NCBI GenBank assembly: GCA_020024075.1
Contig: JAHHUJ010000163.1
Coordinates: forward strand, 1 to 5,135
Direction: 5' to 3'
Length of the DNA: 5,135 nt
From: Psychrobacter sp.
Lineage (GTDB): Bacteria > Pseudomonadota > Gammaproteobacteria > Pseudomonadales > Moraxellaceae
Shown: one piece after another, positions 1 to 5,083 of the stretch
How positions within the stretch are numbered: the first letter of the stretch is position 1
Layout of the letters: the number at the start of each line of letters is the position of its first letter
Notes under the pieces: model-generated
What the model was told of the DNA's origin: nothing
What the model saw: only the letters and a program-made list of their open reading frames with translations
Databases searched by the model: none
Translations under genes and position numbers: made by a program

Positions 1-11
1 GTCTAATCTAA

Positions 12-41
12 AATATAGCGAAACGACACCCAACTTTTCAA
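12..41 (-). promoter_or_regulatory. Candidate sigma70 promoter reading out of the window (distal)
   Basis: On the minus strand there is a -35-like TTGAAA (36-41) and a -10-like TATATT (12-17) separated by exactly 18 nt. Transcription would start at about position 5 or just beyond the edge, so the gene served is not visible. By synteny with related gammaproteobacteria the next gene after lysC may be csrA, but nothing in the window shows that. The call rests on hexamer match and spacing only, in AT-rich DNA where chance matches are common. Confidence 0.45.
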
Positions 42-59
42 GGGAATAAAAGTGTTCAA

Positions 60-74
60 AATAGCATTGCTATT
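60..74 (-). repeat. Short hairpin AATAGC/GCTATT
   Basis: A perfect 6-bp inverted repeat (60-65 with 69-74) has a 3-nt loop. On the minus strand it is followed by TT and then GAAC, which is too short a U-run for a convincing terminator. It lies 3 nt below the larger stem-loop at 77-120, so a transcript from the promoter at 145-173 would carry both. It could be a weak terminator or simply leader structure. Confidence 0.3.
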
Positions 75-76
75 GA

Positions 77-120
77 TGATGTATTTGCCCTAAGAGTTCG
101 TTTGACTCTTAACTACATCA
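77..120 (-). repeat. Two-tier stem-loop in the putative leader of the next transcript
   Basis: The inner arms TAAGAGT (91-97) and ACTCTTA (105-111) pair perfectly around a 7-nt loop. The outer arms TGATGTA (77-83) and TACATCA (114-120) pair perfectly as well. An asymmetric internal loop of 7 nt on one side and 2 nt on the other separates the two helices. The element lies between the two minus-strand promoter candidates, so RNA from the upstream one would carry it in its 5' region. Fourteen base pairs in 44 nt is more than I would expect by chance, but the function is unknown. Confidence 0.5.
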
Positions 121-144
121 GCATAGGCCATATTCGAACAGAAC

Positions 145-173
145 ATTATAAGGCTTTATAGCGGCAGTGTCAT
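145..173 (-). promoter_or_regulatory. Candidate sigma70 promoter reading leftwards (proximal)
   Basis: The minus strand has ATGACA (168-173; five of six matches to TTGACA), a 17-nt spacer and a perfect TATAAT (145-150). The expected start is near position 138. It lies about 200 bp past the lysC stop and below the UUCG hairpin, so it is well placed to start the next transcription unit. Its downstream gene is outside the window. Among the promoter-like sequences here it has the best -10 match. Confidence 0.6.
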
Positions 174-206
174 TAATATTCACTATTTTTAACATATAAT
201 CCGCTT

Positions 207-248
207 TTAAAGCCCTTATATACCTTAGTTAAAGCTTTATATACCTTA
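207..248. repeat. Short tandem direct repeat, about 22-bp period
   Basis: Two near-identical units lie side by side, at 207-227 and 229-248. Each begins with TTAAAGC and ends with TTATATACCTTA; they differ by one extra base and one substitution in the middle. The second unit supplies one arm of the UUCG hairpin at 242-275. This looks like a local slippage duplication. It also duplicates the hairpin arm, so the opposite arm (269-275) could pair with either copy. Confidence 0.55.
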
Positions 249-275
249 AAAGAGTCCGAAGACTCTTCTAAGGTA
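242..275 (-). terminator. Hairpin with UUCG tetraloop downstream of lysC (possible terminator)
   Basis: In minus-strand RNA this folds into a continuous 15-bp stem. It has 7 bp, one G-U wobble (268/249), then 7 bp closed by C-UUCG-G, the well-known extra-stable tetraloop. On the plus strand the wobble position would be an A-C mismatch, so the structure favours minus-strand RNA. It begins 101 nt after the lysC stop codon. There is no U-tract beyond the full stem; only a run of four U sits within the 3' arm (249-252). It may therefore be a weak terminator, an mRNA 3'-end stabiliser or a processing site. The structure is certain, the terminator role is inferred. Confidence 0.55.
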
Positions 276-344
276 GCAAAGTTTGCTTATACAATACTAG
301 CTATTAAGTGTGAAGTTAGATTGCTTTTTTTAGCTTCTTATTTA

Positions 345-366
345 CCTAAGTACTCATTAGCTTAGG
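345..366 (-). repeat. Small hairpin just after the lysC stop
   Basis: CCTAAG (345-350) pairs with CTTAGG (361-366) around a 10-nt loop, beginning 9 nt past the lysC stop. No U-run follows on the minus strand, so I do not call it a terminator. It is small and could be chance. Confidence 0.25.
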
Positions 367-375
367 GATCAAAGA

Positions 376-882
376 TTATAAGCCAGCAACTTTACTTTCA
401 CCCTCTGTACGATCTAGACCAAATGCAGTATGTAAAGCTTTAACTGCTTTTTCTAAGTGCTGTTCTTTGATCAGTACGGATATCTTGATTTCACTGGTAG
501 AAATCATTTGGATGTTGATGTTGTTCTCAGCCAATACTTGGAACATTTTGCTCGCCACACCAGCATGTGAGCGCATACCTACACCCACTAAAGATACTTT
601 AACCACATCTGTGTTGCCATGAATTTCTTTGGCATTGATATCCTGTTTGACACTTTCTAGGATTTTCACTGCTTTATCAAAATCAGGACGATTCACAGTA
701 AAGCTGAAATCAGTTAGGCCTTGCTCTGATAGATTTTGTAAAATCATATCAATTTCGATATTAGCATCGCTAATAGGTGTCAAAATTGAAGAGGCAACAC
801 CAGGATGATCAGGCACACCACGTACCACAATCTTTGCTTCGTCTCTGTTAAATGCGATACCTGAAATGACCGGCTGTTCCAT
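376..882 (-). CDS. lysC: Aspartate kinase beta subunit from an internal in-frame start
   Basis: A second start lies inside lysC. The ATG for Met260 (880-882) is in frame and is preceded by a perfect AAGGAG 5 nt upstream, a better ribosome site than the one at the full-length start. The product would be 168 residues, beginning MEQPVISGIAF, and would contain only the two ACT domains. In Bacillus subtilis and Corynebacterium glutamicum lysC, internal initiation at the equivalent place gives a beta subunit that pairs with the full-length alpha chain in an alpha2-beta2 enzyme; the corynebacterial beta chain likewise starts at Met-Glu just before the first ACT domain. Here the site position and SD are seen directly; production of the subunit is inferred from those relatives. 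Confidence 0.8.
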   Translation of the reverse strand: MEQPVISGIAFNRDEAKIVVRGVPDHPGVASSILTPISDANIEIDMILQNLSEQGLTDFSFTVNRPDFDKAVKILESVKQDINAKEIHGNTDVVKVSLVGVGMRSHAGVASKMFQVLAENNINIQMISTSEIKISVLIKEQHLEKAVKALHTAFGLDRTEGESKVAGL

Positions 883-1659
883 GTCGTCTCCTTCGTCTAC
901 TGTAATCAGTGTGCCAACATTTTGGCGGAATTCTTCATCAAAGCTGCCGTCTTGACCTTCATCAAAACTAGACAGAACTCTTAAAGGTACTTGGTATTTT
1001 CCAGCGAACTCTACGGCGCGAATTTGCAATACTTTCGAGCCTAAGCTGGCCATTTCTAGCATTTCTTCAAAAGTGATCTTATCAAGCTTACGTGCTTTAG
1101 CCGTAACGCGTGGGTCTGTGGTATACACACCATCAACATCAGTGTAGATTTGACACTCATCTGCGCCCAAAGCAGCAGCAAGCGCTACACCTGTAGTATC
1201 TGAGCCACCACGACCTAAAGTGGTGATGTCGCCTTCGGCATCGACACCTTGGAAGCCTGCAACCACCACCACGTTACCAGCATCAAGCTGTGCTTGAATT
1301 TTTTCAGAATCGATGGATTCGATACGGGCTTTAGTGTGCATATTATCAGTGCGAATGGCGACTTGACCACCAGTAAAAGAGCGGGCGCCAATACCAAGCT
1401 CTTGGATAGCCATAGATAACAATGAGATAGAAACTTGCTCACCCGTAGAGACCATTTGGTCGTATTCACGAGGATCTGGAGTGCTGCTAATTTGATTGGC
1501 AAGGTCGATTAATCGGTTAGTCTCACCGCTCATGGCTGATACGACAACGATTACTTGATGTCCATGGTCATGCCAGCGCTTAATTCGCTTTGCAACATTC
1601 TTGATACGGTCGATACTGCCCATCGACGTACCACCATATTTTTGTACAATCAATGCCAT
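376..1659 (-). CDS. lysC: Aspartate kinase, alpha subunit (full length)
   Basis: Aspartate kinase phosphorylates L-aspartate with ATP to give 4-phospho-L-aspartate, the first step towards lysine, diaminopimelate, threonine and methionine, in the cytoplasm. The 427-residue protein has an amino-acid kinase domain (about 1-240) with KYGGTSMG (7-14), VVSAM (39-43), TGEQ (72-75), TTLGRGGSDTT (146-156) and DVDGVYTTDPR (174-184). Two ACT domains follow (about 266-340 and 350-420), including LQNLSEQG (307-314) and ISTSEIKISVLI (386-397). Length and layout match the Corynebacterium/Pseudomonas monofunctional type, in which the ACT domains carry lysine/threonine feedback; it is not fused to homoserine dehydrogenase. 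The start is ATG at 1659, with a modest AAAGGG site (1666-1671) 6 nt upstream and the KYGGTS motif at the expected distance. It has its own promoter candidate and a long leader. No frameshift or missing core motif was seen. Confidence 0.98.
   Translation of the reverse strand: MALIVQKYGGTSMGSIDRIKNVAKRIKRWHDHGHQVIVVVSAMSGETNRLIDLANQISSTPDPREYDQMVSTGEQVSISLLSMAIQELGIGARSFTGGQVAIRTDNMHTKARIESIDSEKIQAQLDAGNVVVVAGFQGVDAEGDITTLGRGGSDTTGVALAAALGADECQIYTDVDGVYTTDPRVTAKARKLDKITFEEMLEMASLGSKVLQIRAVEFAGKYQVPLRVLSSFDEGQDGSFDEEFRQNVGTLITVDEGDDMEQPVISGIAFNRDEAKIVVRGVPDHPGVASSILTPISDANIEIDMILQNLSEQGLTDFSFTVNRPDFDKAVKILESVKQDINAKEIHGNTDVVKVSLVGVGMRSHAGVASKMFQVLAENNINIQMISTSEIKISVLIKEQHLEKAVKALHTAFGLDRTEGESKVAGL
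888..893 (-). promoter_or_regulatory. Internal Shine-Dalgarno for the lysC beta subunit
   Basis: AAGGAG is embedded in the codons for Glu256-Gly257 (GAA GGA G), 5 nt before the Met260 ATG. The glycine is encoded by GGA, which I find only about three times among some 33 glycine codons of the gene; GGT and GGC are the norm. This fits selection for the SD sequence over ordinary codon preference. Confidence 0.78.
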
Positions 1660-1678
1660 GTGAAACCCTTTGAATTGA

Positions 1679-1722
1679 AAGTTTGGTTTTCACCATTATC
1701 TCTACTACTATCGCCCAAACTT
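1679..1722 (-). repeat. Hairpin in the lysC leader just upstream of the ribosome site
   Basis: AAGTTTGG (1679-1686) and CCAAACTT (1715-1722) form a perfect 8-bp stem with a 28-nt loop in the lysC mRNA. The stem ends 7 nt before the AAAGGG ribosome-binding sequence. It does not cover the SD directly, so if it affects translation it would be through the folding of neighbouring segments. Function is unknown. Confidence 0.4.
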
Positions 1723-1776
1723 ATGCCTTAGATGAGCAACGCTGTTGATATACAGTCACTACGACATAAGTAGTAA

Positions 1777-1844
1777 GAAAAATAATAATAAAAAACGGTA
1801 ATCCCTTGGTTTATTTAAATTTGTCTGCAAGTTTAATGGGATTA
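1777..1844 (-). terminator. Attenuator-like stem and U-rich tract in the lysC leader
   Basis: In minus-strand RNA, UAAUCCC (1838-1844) can pair with GGGAUUA (1799-1805). An inner helix UUAAA/UUUAA (1832-1836 with 1815-1819) lies inside that stem. Three bases later comes a run of six U (1790-1795) within a strongly U-rich tract (1777-1795). This is the order expected of an intrinsic terminator, but the stem is short, contains an internal loop and has CCG between stem and U-run. The inner loop (1820-1831) is the 3' arm of the competing 10-bp helix. A transcriptional attenuator is plausible but unproven. Confidence 0.4.
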
Positions 1845-1904
1845 ATAATCTTGAGTAAGAGAGCTAATAATCTGCTTCAATCAGCAAAAAACTATGCAGA
1901 CAAA
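1820..1904 (-). repeat. 10-bp inverted repeat at the 5' end of the lysC leader
   Basis: TTTGTCTGCA (1820-1829) and TGCAGACAAA (1895-1904) are perfect complements enclosing 65 nt. The promoter at 1910-1938 predicts a start at about 1905-1903, so the 5' arm would be the very first bases of the lysC mRNA. The 3' arm falls in the loop of the terminator-like stem at 1799-1844. The two structures therefore interlock and should compete, or else form a pseudoknot. No known riboswitch consensus was recognised inside the enclosed segment. Confidence 0.5.
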
Positions 1905-1909
1905 CGTAC

Positions 1910-1938
1910 TTTATATCACAACAGAGCGTTACCATCAA
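1910..1938 (-). promoter_or_regulatory. lysC promoter (extended -10)
   Basis: The minus strand has TTGATG (1933-1938), a 17-nt spacer and TATAAA (1910-1915). TG stands one base upstream of the -10, giving the extended -10 form TGATATAAA. The predicted start near 1904 gives a leader of about 245 nt before the lysC ATG. This is the best sigma70-type match in the alaS-lysC gap and lies downstream of the alaS hairpin, which supports separate transcription of lysC. Confidence 0.65.
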
Positions 1939-1965
1939 AGAAAGCAGGAAAATTAATGATGGTAA
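1929..1965. repeat. 9-bp inverted repeat overlapping the lysC -35 element
   Basis: TTACCATCA (1929-1937) and TGATGGTAA (1957-1965) are perfect inverted copies, 28 bp apart start to start, with a 19-nt gap. One arm covers nearly all of the -35 hexamer (1933-1938) and the other lies just upstream. That position suits an operator for a repressor or activator. No known regulator consensus was recognised. In read-through alaS RNA it could also form a hairpin. Confidence 0.4.
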
Positions 1966-2024
1966 ATAGTTATAGGTAACTAAACTTATTGCAATATTCA
2001 ATATTTATTTGATTTAACGTTTTA

Positions 2025-2053
2025 ATTAGGCCAGCTATAAGAGCTGGCCTAAT
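2025..2053 (-). terminator. Terminator-like hairpin downstream of alaS
   Basis: ATTAGGCCAGCT (2025-2036) and AGCTGGCCTAAT (2042-2053) form a perfect 12-bp stem with a GC-rich core and a 5-nt loop, 43 nt after the alaS stop. On the minus strand it is followed by TAAAACG, so there is no clear U-tract. It may be an atypical or Rho-assisted terminator, or a stabilising 3' structure. The stem itself is unmistakable. Confidence 0.65.
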
Positions 2054-2096
2054 AAGATAATAAAAAGATAAATAGTGACTGTAAAGCGTTAAGTTA

Positions 2097-4814
2097 TTAG
2101 CTTAGTTGGCTGTCTAACCAAGTTGGCAGCTGCGCCATAACAGAGGATAGCTTATCACTGTTAGGAGCGCCGCCTTGGGCATAATCAGGCTTACCACCGC
2201 CTTTGCCGCCAAGCTCAGTGGCCAAGTGGCGAATGATATCACCGGCTTTAATATCAGCGGTTAAAGATTTGCTTACCGAAGCCGCTAACGCCAGCTGATC
2301 GCCTTTTTCACCCACTAAGATAATAATAGTGTCTTGAAGTTTGGACTTCATATCATCGACTAATCCGCGCATGGCTTTGCCATCAATACCGGCTACTTGA
2401 GCGATTAGTACCTTTTTATCAGCGATGGTTTGTACTTGATCAACCAAGGTAGCGGCTTGAGCACTGGCGATTTTTTGATTTAGGCGCTCAATCTCTTTTT
2501 CTAGCTCACGTTGTTTGTTCGCCATAGTTTGGACACGGTCAGCTACCTCTGGACGTTTGGCTTTTAGCTGATTGGCTAGGGTAGTTAGCTGGCTATCAGC
2601 TTGCTGTACATAGCGTAATGCCCCCATGCCTGTCAGGGCCTCAATACGGCGAATGCCTGCCGCAATGCCTGATTCGGAGGTGATTTTGAATAGCCCAATA
2701 TCACCAGTGCGCTTCACATGTAGCCCACCACACAGCTCGATAGAGAAGGGCTTTTCAACACCATCTTCAATGTCTCTGGTACCCATAGTTAAGACGCGAA
2801 CGGTTTCGCCGTATTTTTCACCAAATAAGGCAGCGGCACCTTTGGCCATGGCTGCATCGATGTTCATGTGCTCAATTTGGGTCTCAACGTTGGCTTGAAT
2901 TTGCTCATTTACTAAGCGTTCAATAGTGGCTAAGTCTTTTTGCGACACAGGATTGTCGTAAGAGAAGTCAAAACGTAGGACTTCGCTGCTGACCAATGAG
3001 CCTTTTTGCGACACTTTATCACCCAGTACTTTGCGTAAAGCAGCATGTAATAAGTGAGTGGCAGAGTGGTTTTTTGCACTGGCTGAGCGAATGGCAGAAA
3101 TGACTTGGGCGTCAGCAGTCTGTTTGGCTTTTAGACTGCCCATGTTGACCACACCATGATGAATAATGGCCTGACCAGACTTCTTAGTATCTTCTACATT
3201 GAACACACCTGAGCTGGTACGAATTTGGCCCATTTCACCGACTTGACCACCGCCTTCAGCATAAAATGGGGTACGATCAAGAACGATAACGCCCTCATCA
3301 CCTTCGTTTAGCTCGTCAACTTCTTTGCCATCTTGATAGAGGCCGATGATATTAGCTTGAGTTTCATCTAGCTTCTCATAACCCACAAATTCAGTTGGGA
3401 TTTCAACTTTGATGGCAGCTGAATAGTCCACATCAAATTTTCCCGCATCACGCGCGCGTTGACGCTGGATATTCATTTGCTCATCAAAACCTGCTTCATC
3501 AATACTGATGCCACGCTCACGGGTAATGTCAGCGGTTAAGTCTACTGGGAAACCATAAGTATCATAGAGTTTGAAAGCGGCTTCACCAGATAAAACATCA
3601 CCAGATTTTAAGCTACTTAATTCACTGTCTAATAGACGTAGACCTTGAGCCAGCGTTTTTGCAAATTGAACTTCTTCTTTTTCGATAGCCGATTCAATGT
3701 AAGCTTGCTTTTCAATCAATTGAGGATAAGCTTCACCCATCTCTGCTACTAAAGGAGCTACCATCTTGTAGAAGAAGCTGTCTTCAGCCCCTAATTTATT
3801 ACCATGTCTTACCGCACGGCGAATGATACGGCGCAGCACATAGCCGCGGCCCTCATTACTCGGTAATACCCCATCGGCAATTAAGAAGCTCACTGCACGG
3901 ATGTGATCAGCGATAACTTTTAGCGAAGCTTGGTTTTCATTTTTGATGCCTAATAAGTCAGCAGCACTATTGATTAGATTAACGAACAGGTCGATCTCAT
4001 AGTTGCTGTGTACGCCTTGCAAGATAGCACTGATACGCTCAAGACCCATACCGGTATCTACGCTTGGTGCAGGTAAAGGCTCCATAGTGCCATCAGGCTG
4101 ACGGTTGAACTGCATAAAAACACAGTTCCAAACTTCAATGTAGCGGTCGCCATCTTCTTCTGGTGTACCCGGCAATCCGCCTTCTACGTGCGCGCCATGA
4201 TCAAAGAACACCTCTGTACAAGGGCCACAAGGGCCAGTATCACCCATAGCCCAGAAGTTATCTGAAGCATAAGGAGCTCCCTTATTATCACCAATACGGA
4301 TAATGCGTTCAGTGGGCAAGCCAATATCTTTGTGCCAAATATCAAAGGCTTCATCATCTGTCTTATAGATGGTGACATACAGTCGGTCAGCGTCTAAAGC
4401 TAACCATTGTGCTGAGGTTAAAAACTCCCAAGCATAAGCAATGGCAGATTTTTTGAAATAATCGCCAAAAGAGAAGTTGCCTAGCATTTCAAAGAAAGTA
4501 TGGTGACGGGCGGTATATCCTACATTGTCTAAGTCATTGTGTTTGCCACCAGCACGCACACACTTCTGCGAGGTAACAGCGCGGCTATAATCTCGCTTAT
4601 CGATACCTAAAAAGCAGTCTTTGAACTGGTTCATACCAGCATTAGTGAACAATAAAGTTGGATCGTTGTATGGCACTAAGCTTGATGAAGGTACATGCGT
4701 GTGCTGCTTACTAACGAAGAAGTCGATAAAAGATTTACGCAGCTCGGCTGTGCTTAAGAATTTGCTTGAAGCAGGGGATGTTGAATTTGATGATGTGGGC
4801 GCAGACTGAGTCAC
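2097..4814 (-). CDS. alaS: Alanyl-tRNA synthetase
   Basis: Attaches alanine to tRNA-Ala in the cytoplasm and hydrolyses mischarged Ser- and Gly-tRNA-Ala. The 905-residue chain has every domain: a class II catalytic core (about 20-270) with NDPTLLFTNAGMNQF (50-64), motif 2 RAGGKHND (87-94) through GNFSFGDYF (112-120), and motif 3 DTGMGLER (253-260); a tRNA-recognition region with PSNEGRGYVLRR (318-329) and YDTYGFP (417-423); an editing domain whose metal ligands are H583 and H587 of HSATH plus C695 and H699 of CGGLH; a helical hairpin (about 760-790); and a C-terminal domain with GGKGGGKPDYAQGG (869-882). E. coli AlaRS has 876 residues; much of the excess is a Ser/Thr/Pro-rich N-terminal tail (1-18). 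The start must be GTG at 4814: TAA lies four codons upstream and no ATG, GTG or TTG occurs before the conserved core. It ends in tandem TAA codons. Confidence 0.99.
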   Translation of the reverse strand: MTQSAPTSSNSTSPASSKFLSTAELRKSFIDFFVSKQHTHVPSSSLVPYNDPTLLFTNAGMNQFKDCFLGIDKRDYSRAVTSQKCVRAGGKHNDLDNVGYTARHHTFFEMLGNFSFGDYFKKSAIAYAWEFLTSAQWLALDADRLYVTIYKTDDEAFDIWHKDIGLPTERIIRIGDNKGAPYASDNFWAMGDTGPCGPCTEVFFDHGAHVEGGLPGTPEEDGDRYIEVWNCVFMQFNRQPDGTMEPLPAPSVDTGMGLERISAILQGVHSNYEIDLFVNLINSAADLLGIKNENQASLKVIADHIRAVSFLIADGVLPSNEGRGYVLRRIIRRAVRHGNKLGAEDSFFYKMVAPLVAEMGEAYPQLIEKQAYIESAIEKEEVQFAKTLAQGLRLLDSELSSLKSGDVLSGEAAFKLYDTYGFPVDLTADITRERGISIDEAGFDEQMNIQRQRARDAGKFDVDYSAAIKVEIPTEFVGYEKLDETQANIIGLYQDGKEVDELNEGDEGVIVLDRTPFYAEGGGQVGEMGQIRTSSGVFNVEDTKKSGQAIIHHGVVNMGSLKAKQTADAQVISAIRSASAKNHSATHLLHAALRKVLGDKVSQKGSLVSSEVLRFDFSYDNPVSQKDLATIERLVNEQIQANVETQIEHMNIDAAMAKGAAALFGEKYGETVRVLTMGTRDIEDGVEKPFSIELCGGLHVKRTGDIGLFKITSESGIAAGIRRIEALTGMGALRYVQQADSQLTTLANQLKAKRPEVADRVQTMANKQRELEKEIERLNQKIASAQAATLVDQVQTIADKKVLIAQVAGIDGKAMRGLVDDMKSKLQDTIIILVGEKGDQLALAASVSKSLTADIKAGDIIRHLATELGGKGGGKPDYAQGGAPNSDKLSSVMAQLPTWLDSQLS

Positions 4815-4825
4815 ATGAACTCCTT
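4812..4825 (-). promoter_or_regulatory. alaS translation start: strong SD with overlapping AUG/GUG
   Basis: AAGGAG (4820-4825) lies 5 nt before the GTG start of alaS (4814-4812). An ATG (4816-4814) overlaps the GTG by one base in another frame and is followed at once by TGA, giving ATGTGA. The ATG is only 3 nt from the SD. Initiation there would yield a start-stop, so the GTG must be the productive start. Confidence 0.8.
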
Positions 4826-4870
4826 AAAGAATGGCTGATAAGCTAAAGGGTTATTAATGATAAATATAAA

Positions 4871-4915
4871 GTAGGGTGTAATAAAAATAGATTTTATAGC
4901 CGTAAAACATCCTAC
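4871..4915. repeat. Imperfect inverted repeat in the alaS 5' region
   Basis: GTAGGGTGT (4871-4879) faces ACATCCTAC (4907-4915), nine positions with one non-Watson-Crick pair: G-U as plus-strand RNA, A-C as minus-strand RNA. Inside it ATAAAA (4881-4886) pairs with TTTTAT (4892-4897) around a 5-nt loop. The element ends about 56 bp before the alaS start and would lie in the alaS leader or around its promoter. E. coli AlaRS is reported to repress its own gene by binding a palindrome at the alaS start site; whether this repeat serves the same purpose is only a suggestion. Confidence 0.4.
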
Positions 4916-4944
4916 AAACTTATAATACCTACAAACTTATAATA
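4911..4944. repeat. Perfect 17-bp tandem duplication upstream of alaS
   Basis: CCTACAAACTTATAATA occurs at 4911-4927 and again, identical, at 4928-4944 with no gap. On the minus strand each unit starts with TATTATAAG, so a -10-like hexamer is present twice. Identity over 17 bp suggests a recent slippage event or maintenance by selection. It also duplicates CCTAC, one arm of the neighbouring inverted repeat. Confidence 0.8.
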
Positions 4945-4972
4945 AGAGTGCAGCTATAAATAATAGCGTCAA
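4939..4972 (-). promoter_or_regulatory. Weak alaS promoter candidate
   Basis: The best -35-like hexamer in the alaS upstream region is TTGACG (4967-4972). The nearest -10-like hexamer, TATTAT (4939-4944) in the upstream duplicated unit, is 22 nt away, longer than the usual 16-18. I list it only because alaS needs a promoter and nothing better was found. Confidence 0.2.
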
Positions 4973-5083
4973 AGTTTAGCATATTTATAGCCAAAACATG
5001 ACTATTCACTTCATATAGTGTGTGTATTGGTGATAACTTTAACGCAATAGACTGTTCTGATTCATGGGTTATTCGTGGGCTTG

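Larger units (their letters stand above)
4893..4998. repeat. Diverged direct repeat pair upstream of alaS
   Basis: TTTATAGCC followed by AAAACAT occurs twice: at 4893-4910 with GT inserted between the two parts, and at 4984-4998 without it. On the minus strand each copy contains TATAAA, a -10-like hexamer, but neither has a good -35 at the proper distance. The pair brackets the 17-bp tandem duplication at 4911-4944. It may reflect old duplication of a promoter or binding site. Confidence 0.4.

Noticed and set aside
1..375. csrA or a tRNA gene directly after lysC
   Set aside because: Expected from gene order in relatives, but no CsrA-like reading frame and no tRNA cloverleaf or GTTCGAATC-type arm could be found on either strand.
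1215..1502. 95-codon minus-strand frame inside lysC
   Set aside because: Out-of-frame shadow of the aspartokinase coding sequence, with no protein-like features.
1660..1905. Lysine riboswitch ahead of lysC
   Set aside because: The position is right, but the conserved AGAGGNGC-type core and the surrounding junction sequences of the lysine riboswitch were not found on the minus strand.
1864..1935. 23-codon minus-strand reading frame in the lysC leader as a leader peptide
   Set aside because: No Shine-Dalgarno, no run of Lys, Thr or Met codons, and its ATG lies within the -35 element, upstream of the predicted transcription start.
1956..1979. Seven-codon plus-strand frame after AGGA
   Set aside because: Too short, coincides with the inverted repeat, and has no supporting context.
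2626..2898. 90-codon plus-strand frame inside alaS
   Set aside because: Antisense to the conserved editing-domain region of alaS; composition follows from the AlaRS codons.
4184..4378. 64-codon minus-strand frame inside alaS
   Set aside because: Shadow of the catalytic-domain coding sequence in another frame.
4621..4809. 62-codon plus-strand frame opposite the alaS 5' end
   Set aside because: Antisense shadow of the conserved N-terminal domain, without a ribosome site.
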